NCBI GenBank assembly: GCA_027605045.1
Contig: JAQFWX010000043.1
Coordinates: 186,001 to 250,000 of the forward strand
Length of the DNA: 64,000 nt
DNA from: Phallus indusiatus
Taxonomy: Eukaryota; Basidiomycota; Agaricomycetes; Phallales; Phallaceae
Reading direction: 5' to 3'
Under the pieces are notes generated by a model that saw nothing but the letters and a program-made list of their open reading frames with translations, did not search any database and was not told where the DNA came from. Position numbers and translations under genes: made by a program. Of this stretch, positions 49,765-59,789 are shown piece after piece (positions within the stretch are counted from its first letter, which is position 1; each line of letters starts with the position of its first letter).

Positions 49765-50119
49765 AGAGAATACAATGTATTAAATGTGAGAACCGGCTCG
49801 AACCGGCTCAAAAATATATGTATCAGTCCCACTAGTTAAATGTTAAGTGATCATTCGAACCGGTTCGGACCACAAATTGAATCAATCTGAACCGAATCGA
49901 ACTGGTTCGAACCGATTTCTACCTATATCAAGAGGAAAATTTGAATACTGGTTTGAACCGGTTCGGGTGACGAACCAAACCGACGTGAACTGAACCGAAC
50001 CGGAACCGAAACACATTGGCTCGGTTCACTTCAAATATGGAGAACCGGACCGACGGTCCGGTTTTCAGTCCAGGAAAAAACGTAAAAAAACCGGACCAAA
50101 CCGGACCGTGGCCACACTA

Positions 50120-51036
50120 TGTCGTACATGAATGAAGGCCGTGCCCTTACCTTCAGCGAATCTATGCTGAAAAGGTATCAAAGAGGAGAGAAACCCTTCG
50201 CCGACTGGGACGCCTTTCGGGAAAGATTCAAGGCAGATTTCTTTCCACAATCCGAGCAAGAAGATGCCATCAACGCCCTCTACTCCAACCGCTATGTCCA
50301 AGGCAACAGGACTGTGGAGGAATATGTAGACGCCTTCCATGTACTCATTGAGCACGCTGGCTTTACGGAAGGACTCGCCATTAACACGTACTTTCGCAAT
50401 GGTTTAGACCCGGCAATTGCATCTCTGGTAGCGACAATGAAAGACCAACCTGCGCTCCACGACTATGAAGGCTGGATCAGGCAAGCACACATGTTTGACA
50501 TGGACAGGCGTGCCAACGAGGCCTTCACTGCTGCCCGCCGCTGACTCGTAGGCTCTGGGACGACTCAGACAAATCCCGCAGCTGTCCCCATTAATCGACC
50601 TTGTCCCAACCCTTTTCCATCGTATCAGACCCTCCAGATCCAGAGGAGACCCCCTGCCCCTTCCTATCAGGCTCCTCCCTATCCACCTCCCAGGCCAGCA
50701 TCTCAAATCGTGCCCACGTTGCCTCCAAGACCTGCGGCTCCTGCTCCTGCACCACAGGTTAGGCATGATCCGATGGATGTTGACGCTGCTCGTCGACGTA
50801 CCAGCCTAGAAACAACCAGGTGTCGTCGCTGTGGAGCGGCAGGCCATTGGGCTCGCGAATGCCCTCGTGCATATGACATCCGGTATCTCCAGCCCGAGGA
50901 GTTAGACGACAGTATCGTGCATCTGCTGGCCCAGAAAGACGTGATAGAAGCCCAGACACATGGTGACTCTGCTCTGACAGAGGGGGAGACTGTAGCTGCA
51001 GCAGAGGTAGAGGATTTTCAAAACGGCGATGAGTGA
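50120..51036 (+). pseudogene. Gypsy Y gag, main segment with zinc knuckle
   Basis: MSYMNEGRALTFSESMLKRY begins the retrotransposon gag domain (FADWDAFRERFKADFFPQSE, YVDAFHVLIEHAGFT). An in-frame TGA at 50542-50544 follows AARR; C to T in CGA would explain it. The same frame continues Pro-rich to a CCHC knuckle (CRRCGAAGHWARECP) and stops at 51036. Apart from the single nonsense change the frame is open. Confidence 0.88.
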
Positions 51037-51665
51037 ACGATGCACCCTCGTTGCCGACACCTAATAGATTCGACATTTTGTACATAGATCGCGAACAAAA
51101 TGACACTCCTGATTCGAATCTAACTACCCCTGCTGCATCCCCTGACAAACCCAAAGAATCACCTCCACCTGCTACACACTCTGTTTCAACTCCATGTATG
51201 CTGTCGCCTTCTCAACGTCGTGCATTGCCAAGCGAATACCGACTCGCAGCTACTGCTGGTACGCAGAAGCTAGAGATCCTGGTGGAACTACAGAGTGTTG
51301 ACACTGGAGCCCTGCTGCACAGTAAGGCCATGTTGGACACTGGAGCTAGCGGTATGTTCCTTGATCGCGACTTTGTCGACAAACATCGGCTTCCCTCCGT
51401 ACGTCTTGCTAAACCAATTCCCGTGTTTAATGTCGATGGTATGCCCAACCATGCTGGCTCTATCACCCATGTCATCGACCTGGTTGTTCGATTTCGGGAT
51501 CACTCTGAACGTACCTTGTTCGCCGTTACCTCGCTCAAGTATCCCGTCCTGTTTGGGCTGCCATGGTTCAAGGCTCACAATCCCGTCATACACAACTGGT
51601 CAAGTAGAGTTCATGTGCTGCAGCCCCAGTTGTCGGTCTTGTGCTCCATGCTGGCCAGCGGGTAA
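51033..51665 (+). pseudogene. Gypsy Y retropepsin region
   Basis: Overlaps the end of gag by 4 bp in another frame (a possible programmed shift). It contains the retropepsin active site as AMLDTGASGMFLDRDFV and the flap-like FNVDGMPN region, then LFGLPWFKAHNP. It ends at a stop near 51665; the continuation into RT is in another frame, indicating an indel or a second frameshift. Confidence 0.85.
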
Positions 51666-52545
51666 GCTCTCTAAGCGTGCGTTCCAACAGATCCGACACG
51701 CACCTCTACCAGAGCTCAACAACACTGAGGCCGATGATCCTGACGTACCAGACCTGGTCGATGTCGAGTCTGAGATTGAAGAGGGTGATCGACTGTTCGC
51801 GATATCAATGCTACCTGACGAGCCCGACACTCACCGCATATATGCCACCGAGACCATCTCCCAGCGACTGGCTCAGGCCCATGCCAACAACGCAGACGCA
51901 CCAGCTCCCAAGGGCTTTTGGGATATCGTGCCAGAGAGGTTCCACGACTTTGCCGACATTTTCTCGAAGGAGTCATTCGATTCGTTGCCGCAGTCGAAGA
52001 AGTGGGATCACCCGATAGAACTTGTGCCAGGTTCTGAGCCCAAGTCTTGCAAGATCTACCCGCTGTCACCTAACGAACAGGCCGAGTTAGATGCGTTTCT
52101 GGAAGAGAACCTTGCGTCTGGACGAATCCGGCCCTCCAAGTCGCCCATGGCATCCCCGGTGTTCTTCATCAAGAAGAAAGATGGCTCCCTTCGCCTTATT
52201 CAGGACTATCGCGCGTTGAATGCCATGACAATCAAGAATCATTACCCGCTGCCTCTGATCTCGGAACTCATCAACAAACTGCAAGGTGCCCGGTACTTTA
52301 CCAAGCTGGACGTGCGCTGGGGTTACAACAATGTGCGGATAAAAGAAGGAGATGAGTGGAAGGCTGCTTTCCGCACCAATCGTGGCCTCTTCGAGCCCTT
52401 GGTGATGTTCTTTGGTCTCATTAACAGTCCTGCCACCTTCCAGACGATGATGAACGAGATCTTTGAAGACATGATCTCGGAAGGTGTCGTTGCCGTCTAT
52501 ATCGACGACATTCTCATCTACACTCGGGATCGGGAACAGCACAAC
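51666..52545 (+). pseudogene. Gypsy Y reverse transcriptase (N-terminal part)
   Basis: WDHPIELVPGSEPKSCKIYP leads into RT: FFIKKKDGSLRLIQDYRALN, NHYPLPLISELINKL, then FTKLDVRWGYNNVRI (first catalytic Asp), and the box VYIDDILIY (YxDD type). It is interrupted by a family C element at 52546 after REQHN. Confidence 0.92.
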
Positions 52546-52897
52546 TGTCACGGTACGCTAGCGCCTTTTCCGATTATTCGATTTCTTCGATTTCTTTCGG
52601 TTTCATTTCGTGTTACGATTTCCTTCATTTCCCGTACTTTGCCGTTTCCATTAGTTCCATCGTTCTCTCGATTTTTCGATCTCTTCCATTTTCCTCGATT
52701 TCTGTCTGTATCTCCTCGGATCCCATGGGGATCAGTCGAGCGCTTCGTATCCTGTACTTATATGCGTTTTCCCTAGAGGGGGATACCTAAGCTTGTTCTC
52801 TTAGGTTTTCCCTCCTCTAGGTGAGTAGTTAGTTGCTGCCCCTCAATAGATCTTAGGTTTTCCCTCCTCTAGGTGTGTGCCCTGAGTCACCCTAACA
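52546..52897 (+). mobile_element. Family C LTR-like unit in RT
   Basis: 352 bp, TGTCACGGTACGC to CACCCTAACA. The left flank is ACAAC; the right side continues AC-GAC, consistent with an ACAAC duplication that has lost three bases. Excision gives QHN then DRVTRR, a normal Gypsy RT sequence. Confidence 0.88.
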
Positions 52898-54042
52898 ACG
52901 ACAGGGTGACACGACGCATTCTCGAACGTCTCCGTGAACACAAACTGTATCTCAAGGCAGAGAAGTGCAAGTTCTGTCGGACTAAGATCGAGTACCTGGG
53001 TGTCGTCATCTCCGAGAATACCGTCGAGATGGATCCCGCGAAGGTCTCGGGTGTCAGAGACTGGCCTATCCCGAAGAACATCACCGAAGTCCAGTCCTTC
53101 CTAGGTTTCACCAACTTCTACTGTCGGTTTATCAAGGACTTTGCGCGTATCGCCAATCCCATGTTCGGGTTAACCAAGAAGGATACTCCCTTTGTCTGGT
53201 CCGATGTATGCCAGCATGCCTTCGATACTCTGAAGTCATCAATCACCTCTGCTCCCATTCTCCTCATTCCCAACCCTGCTAATCCTTACAGAGTTGAAGC
53301 AGACAGCTCTGACTTTGCAACAGGCGCAGTTCTCTCACAACTGTCAGACGAGGATGGTAAATGGCACCCGGTGGCATTCTTCTCGAAAGCACTCAGTCCC
53401 GTTGAACGCAACTACGAGATTCACGACAAGGAGATGTTGGCTATCATACGATCTTTGGAGGAATGGCGACACTTTCTAGAAGGCATGTCTCACCCTATTG
53501 ACATACGGACTGATCACAAGAATCTCGAGTACTTTATGACTGCACGTAACCTCAATCGTCGTCAAGCTAGATGGTCTGTATATCTCTCACGTTTCGACTT
53601 CACTCTGCAGCATATACCGGGTAAGTCGATGGGTAAACCTGATGGCTTGTCCCGTCGGCCAGATCATGGCTCAGGAAAGGACGACAATCGTGGCGTCACT
53701 CTAATCCGACCCGAAATGTTTGCAATCAATGCTCTGCAAACATTCCGTCTTAAAGGGGAGGAGGAGGACCTTTTACGCCAGATTCGCAAGGCCAATCGGG
53801 AAGGCAAGGTCGAAGATAGTGTTTCCAAAGCCATTGCAACACTTCGTGCACTGGGTGGTCGTTCAGCTCACTCGTCGGAATGGTTTGAAGACCAGGACCT
53901 CCTCTATTATCGCGGCAAGGTTTACGTGCCAAATGTGGACGAGTTGCGTCGGAAAATCCTTTCTAGACACCACGACACCAAACTCAGTGGTCACCCAGGT
54001 CGCTTCAAGACTCTTGAGCTCATTTCGCACACCTTCTGGTGG
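52898..54042 (+). pseudogene. Gypsy Y RT C-terminus, RNase H and integrase zinc finger
   Basis: DRVTRRILERLREHKLYLKA, then IEYLGVVISENTVEMDPAKV and FLGFTNFYCRFIKDF (RT thumb). RNase H is next (VEADSSDFATGAVLSQ, FFSKALSPVERNYEIHDKE, RTDHKNLEYF). Then comes the H2C2 integrase finger beginning SRHHDTKLSGHPGRFKTLEL. The frame is open until family D at 54043. Confidence 0.92.
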
Positions 54043-54908
54043 TGTCATGATCCGATTCATGACATCACTTCCGGTAATGTTACATAATCCATATCCGATC
54101 ATTTATCGTTCATCTCCGTAATCTTATCACGCTTACGTCACTCACGATAAGACCATCGCGTTCAGTCATTCTAATCAACCTTGCAACTTGAATAGAGATG
54201 CACCCGTCTCTCTTAACTCCTGGAACATTCGCGGAAAGCCCTTTCTAGAATATTCCACACACGTTCCGGTTATGAGATCATAGATGACGAACGTAGGTCC
54301 ATGTATGCACAGCTCTCATCCCTGCACACCTCATGTTCATCACATGAGACATCATACCCTGCATATATTGATGTAACTTACGAATCTCACGACTTGTTTG
54401 TATTTCTCAAGTTCGGAATCTATTTCGAACTGAGCTAGAATTATTTATCTGACGTGTATATAAACCCTAGCATACACGTAGATAGTTCTTCAGACTTAAT
54501 ATCGAACGTAGTTCGATATCTCTATAAACTCTCATTTCTCTTATTCCATTCATCATTGAACGTCGAGATCTTCCCTCGAGACTTGCAGCGACGGAAGCCA
54601 TCCGTCGTTGCCGAGAGCTACATCTTGAAGCCTTCTTCATTATTGTCGAGCTTGATATCATTCAATACGAGATACAGCTCGCGGCTCTCGAAGCTCGGAA
54701 CGCACATATCCGTAACGTCCTTGACGAACTCGACGCTCGTGACGAATGTCAGGACAAATCCTGAAGAAGACTGTCGTGGCACAATCTCTTATAGATTGAG
54801 GCCAAGTCCTGACTGTCGTCAACCAACGGTGACAGTTATTGGTGTTATATTCAGCGATTAAAATACATTACAGTATCTATTACCGTTCCCGGATATCGGT
54901 ACTTGACA
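54043..54908 (-). mobile_element. Family D solo LTR, reverse orientation (TSD GGTGG)
   Basis: 866 bp, TGTCATGATCC to GGTACTTGACA, with GGTGG at 54038-54042 and 54909-54913. Confidence 0.94.
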
Positions 54909-55283
54909 GGTGGCCTGGTGTCTCCAGGTATGTCCAACGCTATGTTGAGGCCTGCGACATGTGTCTACATACGAAACCCCCTTGTCATGCTCCCTATGGC
55001 CTTCTCCGACCCACAGAAGTGCCAAGTCGACCCTGGGAACACATCTCAGTCGACTTCATCATGGAGCTGCCAGGATCCAACGGTTTCGATGCAATCCTCT
55101 CTGTCGTCGACTCTCTCACCAAACGGGTTCATTTCGTGCCGACATTTACGACACTTGACGCGACAGGTCTGGCCCGTCTGTACCTTCAACATGTCTGGAA
55201 GCTCCATGGTCTCCCCATGAAGGTGATCTCTGACAGGGGCCCCCAGTTCGTGTCTCACTTCATGCAGGAGCTTTCTAGGCTCC
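54909..55283 (+). pseudogene. Gypsy Y integrase core, first part
   Basis: YVEACDMCLHTKPPCHAPYG finishes the zinc site. WEHISVDFIMELPGSNGFDA carries the first catalytic Asp, and KVISDRGPQFVSHFMQEL the second. It is interrupted by family D at 55284. Confidence 0.9.
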
Positions 55284-56150
55284 TGTCAAGTACTGATATC
55301 CGGGAACGGTGATAGATACTATAATGTACTTTAGTCGCTGAATAGAACAATGATAACCGTCACCGTTGGTCGACGATAGTCAGGACTTGGCCTCAACCTA
55401 TAAGAGGTTGTGCCACGACAGTCTTCTTCAGGATTTGTCCTGAAGTTTGTCACGAGCGTCGAGTTCGTCAAGGACGTTTCTGATATGTGCGTTCCGAGCT
55501 TCGAGAGTTGCGAGCTGTATCTCGTATTGAATGATATCAAGCTCAATGATAATGAAGAAAGCTTTGAGATGTAACTCTCGGCAACGACGGATGGCTTCCG
55601 TCGCTGCAAGTCTCGAGGAACGATCTCGACGTTCAATGATGAAGAGAGAAAGAGAAAAGAGAGTTTTATAGAGATATCAAACTACGTTCGATATTAAGTC
55701 TGAAGAACTATCTACGTGTATGCTAGGGTTTATATACACGTCAGATAATTAATTCTAGCTCCGTTCGAAATAGATTCCGAACTTGAGAAATGTAAACAAG
55801 TCGTGAGATTCGTAAGTTACATCAATATATGCAGGGTATGATGTCTCATGTGATGAACATGAGGTGTGCAGGGATAAGAGCTGTGCATACATGGACCTAC
55901 GTTCGTCATCTATGATCTCATAACCGGAACGTGCGTGGAATATTCTAGAAAGGGCTTTCCGCGGGTGTTCCAGGTGTTAAGAGAGACGGGTACGTCTCTA
56001 TTCGAGTTGCGAGGTTGATGGAGATGACTGAACGCGAAGGTCTTATCGTGAGTGACGTAAGCGTGATAAGATTACGGAGATAGACGGTAAATGATCGGAT
56101 ATGGATTACGTAACGTTACCGGAAATGATGTCATGAATCGGATCATGACA
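55284..56150 (+). mobile_element. Family D solo LTR (TSD GCTCC)
   Basis: 867 bp, TGTCAAGTACTG to GGATCATGACA, with GCTCC at 55279-55283 and 56151-56155. Same orientation as 37791. Confidence 0.94.
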
Positions 56151-57072
56151 GCTCCTTGGCATACGGCTTGCACCCTCTACGGCATATCATCCTCAAACCA
56201 ATGGTCAGACAGAACGGGTTAACGCAGAAGTCAAGCAGTACCTTCAACTTTTCACCTCGGAGCGACAGGATGACTGGGACCAGATGCTGCCCCTAGCTGA
56301 ATTCGCATATAACAACCATGTGTACTCAGCCACGCGTTCGACACCTTTTGAACTCGACACTGGACGACATCCTCGTATGGGATTCGAACCGTTGGTTGCC
56401 GACTCGAAGATCGAATCTGTCAACGAGTTCAAGACGCGTATGGAGTCGACTATAGAAGAAGCCAAGGCCACTATAGCCAGGTCGAAGGACGAGATGGCCA
56501 AGTACTATGATCGGAAACACATCCCGGCACCCGAATACAAGGTTGGCGACAGGGTCTACCTAGATTCGAGCGACATTCGTACTACCAGACCTTCCGCCAA
56601 GTTGTCACATCGATACCTAGGCCCGTTTCCGGTAGTCAGTAAGGTCGGATCACACGCATACAAGCTGCATTTACCACCGTCTATGTCAAGGCTTCACCCT
56701 GTGTTCCACGTCGGGAAGTTACGTCCAAAGGTTGAAGACACCATCCTGGGTCGTCGTGTCAAGGCTCCACCACCTCTGGAGGTCAGAGATGACGGTGAGC
56801 ACTACGTTGTGGAATGGATTTTGGACAGTCGCGTGTTCCGGAGAAGACTCAAGTATAAGGTGCGTTGGGAAGGCTATGGTCCCGAGCATGATCAGTGGGA
56901 ACCAGAGTCGAATATTACAGCCCCAGATCTCATTAGGCAGTTCCACCGCAAACATCCGAGTGCGCCACGCTCGATAAATCGTCTTCTTTTCCACTGCCGC
57001 CCTCGGTTCAATTTCTCCAAGTTGCAAGCATCATTAGTTGAAGCTACAGGTGTCGGAACGCCGCCTCATTGA
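56151..57072 (+). pseudogene. Gypsy Y integrase C-terminus with chromodomain
   Basis: STAYHPQTNGQTERVNAEVK contains the catalytic Glu. Then AEFAYNNHVYSATRSTPFEL, the GPY/F-like module (HRYLGPFPVVSKVG, FHVGKLRP), and a chromodomain (VEWILDSRVFRRRLKYKVRW, EGYGPEHDQWEPESNI), which places the element among the chromoviruses. Chromodomains steer integration to marked heterochromatin, which fits the clustering here. It stops at 57070-57072, just before the polypurine tract. Confidence 0.93.
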
Positions 57073-57083
57073 AGGGGGGGTGG
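57071..57083 (+). other. Polypurine tract of the Gypsy element
   Basis: GAAGGGGGGG followed by TGG lies directly before the right LTR at 57084, the expected priming site for plus-strand DNA synthesis. Confidence 0.75.
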
Positions 57084-58083
57084 TGTCAGGGTACGCTACC
57101 ATGTCCCCTCATATTTCCTTATTTATTATTGTCAGTATATATTCATTTCTACTTCATTTACACTTCCCATACATTATTCCCATCTTCCGTTTATTTCCTC
57201 CGTCTATATTTCACCTTTCTTACTCACACACGTTGCGCGCTCATACCCGGTGTGATGCCTGTGACATCACATCACTTAGGTTCGGCTTGGGCGCCTGGCA
57301 CTTAGCTGTGTCAGGTGTCACGACCCTCGTGCCACCCGATCCTAATCCGGACCTCTCCAAGGTCCGGCGCCCAAACCCCATCCATATTTAGTATATCCAC
57401 CATGTCCGAGCATCAGTACTTGCCCAACAGTGCGTAGTCCGTTATTCTGTCCACATCCGGTAAGTCTGAGGTCTGGACTTCGCCCAGACTAGGACATTTC
57501 CTTATGGGGACATCTTGTCCGGAGCATTAGAAATCAAGTGCCAGATATGTTTCTGGTGCTGTGCAACTAGTCTCCTTTTAGTTATATCTCCTTTAGTTCT
57601 AGTAGTCTAGCTTTTTGTATTTAAAGCCCCCAGACTTCATCTGGGGCTCCCCAGTCTGAATATCAAGTCGTATTCAAGTCTATTTGAGTCTAGCCCCAGT
57701 TAATCTCTTTATAATCAATTCTATTCTTATCTATCTCGCTTAAAGTCCGCTCCCAGTACTTGTCCAGGGTGTCTCGGACTTCTAGTCCGAAATTAAGGGA
57801 TATTCAGGGTCATCTGAGTCGGCGCAGCACATAAGCTGAAGCCAAGTCCCTTCTGTCCCATAGTCCGGACTCCCCGGACTTCCGTCTAGATGCCCAGCAC
57901 ACGGCGCGTGACATCAGGGCCGCACGCCACGTCATTGTTTTATGTATATAGTAGCTGTACCTAGAGTGAGGGTCCCTAAGCTTGTTCTCTTAGGATCCCC
58001 TCCCTCTAGGTGAGTAGTATAGTTATCTTCCAATATATTGCTTAGGATCCCCTCCCTCTAGTCTGAGTTGAGTAGCCCTAACA
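57084..58083 (+). repeat. 3' LTR of the Gypsy complex, interrupted by family E
   Basis: TGTCAGGG to CCCTAACA; without the family E insertion it is 397 bp. The left half matches the X 5' LTR at 33807 best. The right flank GGCAC pairs with 33802-33806. Confidence 0.9.
57316..57913 (+). mobile_element. Solo LTR, family E (TSD TCAGG)
   Basis: 598 bp, TGTCACGACCC to GCGCGTGACA; TCAGG at 57311-57315 and 57914-57918. It shares the block GCACATAAGCTGAAGCCAAG with family J. TATTTAAAGCCCC near 57615 is a likely TATA region. Confidence 0.93.
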
Positions 58084-58583
58084 GGCACTTGTGAAGCAAC
58101 TAGAAACACATTTTAAGCTTTGCGACCTTGGAGAGACAAGCTATTTGTTAGGTGTCAAGATTGAACGAAATCAACAAGAAAAGTCACTTACACTATCCCA
58201 GCACCAGTATATCATCGATATCCTTGAGCGTGCCAACATGGCCAACTGCAAGCCTGTTTCCACACCACTCAATCCCAATGTCGTCTTATCTTCCTCCATG
58301 GGACCAACTACTGAAGAAGAGAAAAAGGAAATGAGCAAAGTGCCGTACATAAACATACTTGGCACAGTTGCTTACCTAGCAATAGCCACACGCCCAGATA
58401 TTGCATATGCAGTCAGTGTCCTGTCTCGATTTAGCAGATTGCCGGGTCCACAACACTGGACCGCCCTAAAAAGACTGCTGCGTTATCTGAAAGGGACAAT
58501 GGACTACAAACTCAAGTACACACCCGATCCGACATCATCAGCACTATTTGCCTCCTACAGCGATGCTGACCACAGTGGCAACC
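58084..58583 (+). pseudogene. Copia RT C-terminal part and start of RNase H
   Basis: ALVKQLETHFKLCDLGETSY, QHQYIIDILERANMANCKPV, PYINILGTVAYLAIATRPDI and ALKRLLRYLKGTMDYKLKY are standard Copia RT sequence. FASYSDADHSGN carries the first Asp of RNase H. Interrupted at 58584. Confidence 0.92.
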
Positions 58584-58979
58584 TGTTAGGGCTACTCAGC
58601 TCACACTAGAGGGAGGGGATCCTAAGACAATATATTGGAAGGGAAACTAACTACTCACCTAGAGGGAGGGGATCCTAAGAGAACAAGCTTAGGGACCCTC
58701 ACTCTAGGTACAGCTACTATATACATAAAACGACGACGCGGCGTGCGGCCCTGGCACAGCTAAGTGCCAGGCACCCAAGCCGAACCTAAGCGACGTGATG
58801 TCACGGGCATCACGCCGGGTACGAGCACGCGACGCGCGCAGGTAGAGAAAGTGAAATAGAGACAGAACGAGGAAACGGAAGGTGAAAGTAAAATACGGAA
58901 ATGATAAATAAAATAGAAACGAAATGATGCCGATGATAATAAATAGGAAAATGAGAGACGGCGGTAGCGTACCCTGACA
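58584..58979 (-). mobile_element. Solo LTR, Gypsy family A (TSD CAACC)
   Basis: 396 bp, TGTTAGGG to CCCTGACA, with CAACC at 58579-58583 and 58980-58984. Confidence 0.94.
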
Positions 58980-59427
58980 CAACCCGGATAACAAATGATC
59001 AACAACCGGATTTGTCATAAAAATGGGAACCGGTGCGATCAGTTGGATGAGCCGATTACAGCCCTTTGTCACCCTCTCAACCACAGAGGCCGAATATGTC
59101 GCCGCAGTCTTGACAGTGCAAGAGATATTGTGGCTTCGAAACCTCTTCACTGAGTTCGGCCACCAGTTCCATTCGCCATCCACACTATGCATCGATAATC
59201 AATCAGCACTATCAGTAGCTAAAAACCCAGAACACCACGGTCAGGTGAAACATCTTGACTTATGATTCTATTGGTTGCGCGACGAGGTTGCGAAAGAAGT
59301 CATAAAAGTCGAGTACACTCCGACAGAGTACATGCCCACCAATGGTTTAACGAAACCTCTATCTGGTTCAAAATTATCGGACATGATCCAGCTATACGGT
59401 CTAATGACGTGATCTATCGAGGGGGAG
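58980..59427 (+). pseudogene. Copia RNase H C-terminus and 3' end
   Basis: STTGFVIKMGTGAISWMSRL, FVTLSTTEAEYVAAVLTVQE (RNase H Glu region), and CIDNQSALSVAKNPEHHGQV. After KHLDL an in-frame TGA replaces the expected Arg codon (CGA to TGA). The same frame then continues FYWLRDEVAKEV to the end near 59412. Confidence 0.9.
59419..59427 (+). other. Polypurine tract of the Copia element
   Basis: GAGGGGGAG lies immediately before the 3' LTR (TGTTGGAATTAC). Confidence 0.85.
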
Positions 59428-59556
59428 TGTTGGAATTACAATATAATCACTAGTTAGATAGTAGATAACACGTGTCATGACGCGTAACATGTAACCTGGG
59501 GTGCTGGGCAAAAGACTGACGTCTTTTGACCGTTGCATCCCAGTGCACGTTCAACA
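59428..59556 (+). repeat. 3' LTR of the Copia element
   Basis: 129 bp, TGTTGGAATTAC to GTTCAACA, followed by the target duplication AGCTT (59557-59561). Confidence 0.94.
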
Positions 59557-59789
59557 AGCTTTAGCCCGGTGTTAGGATGAAGACGGCAATGAATAATGAT
59601 TCAACCCATAGTTGTGGTACATGTACATCTAGAGGACAAGATATCGATATCTGCTGCCCCAGGGAATAGAGACACTGCTAAAATGATAGGACCTTTTGAT
59701 AATATGACGAGACATACGATAAAATTTATCATCAAGATAAACTCCTTTGTCTGTTTTATTTAAAGACTGTCACCCCTCATAAATTGGTG

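Larger units (their letters stand above)
43162..50119. mobile_element. hAT DNA transposon with two genes (TSD TGTCGTAC)
   Basis: 6,958 bp, TAGTGTGGCCGC at the left and GTGGCCACACTA at the right (inverted), with the perfect 8-bp duplication TGTCGTAC (43154-43161 and 50120-50127) typical of hAT elements. Excision restores the Gypsy gag frame (SWVMSY then MNEGRAL). Both subterminal regions (43180-43500 and 49790-50100) are packed with GAACCGGTTC-like words. A transposase gene (minus) and an unrelated gene (plus) are divergently arranged. Confidence 0.95.
33807..58083 (+). mobile_element. Recombinant chromodomain Gypsy complex (TSD GGCAC)
   Basis: The left end (TGTCAGGGTACGC, 33807) and right end (CCCTAACA, 58083) are flanked by GGCAC (33802-33806 and 58084-58088); removing the block restores the Copia RT frame. 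Inside are parts of two Gypsy copies. X is represented by its 5' LTR start, an RT/RNase H segment at 39498-40275 and a stub at 41903-41927. Y is represented by a full 5' LTR at 41928 and gag to chromodomain. Y's 5' LTR is preceded by GTCAT, but the right LTR is followed by GGCAC, so the last LTR is a Y/X recombinant. Confidence 0.88.
25716..59556 (+). mobile_element. Ty1/Copia retrotransposon enlarged by nested insertions
   Basis: A single element with matching LTRs (25716-25895 and 59428-59556) and 5-bp TSD AGCTT. Its own gag-protease-integrase-RT-RNase H sequence, in Copia order, is split into pieces by eight insertions: 27304-27699, 28315-28705, 28893-29693, 29738-30037, 30428-31263, 31326-32988, 33807-58083 and 58584-58979. 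Each insertion has its own target duplication. Removing them leaves about 4.7 kb, a normal Copia size. The frame carries stop codons, some explained by CGA to TGA, so the element is dead. Confidence 0.95.

Noticed and set aside
52087..52551. 154-codon minus-strand open frame
   Set aside because: Antisense of the Gypsy reverse transcriptase core.
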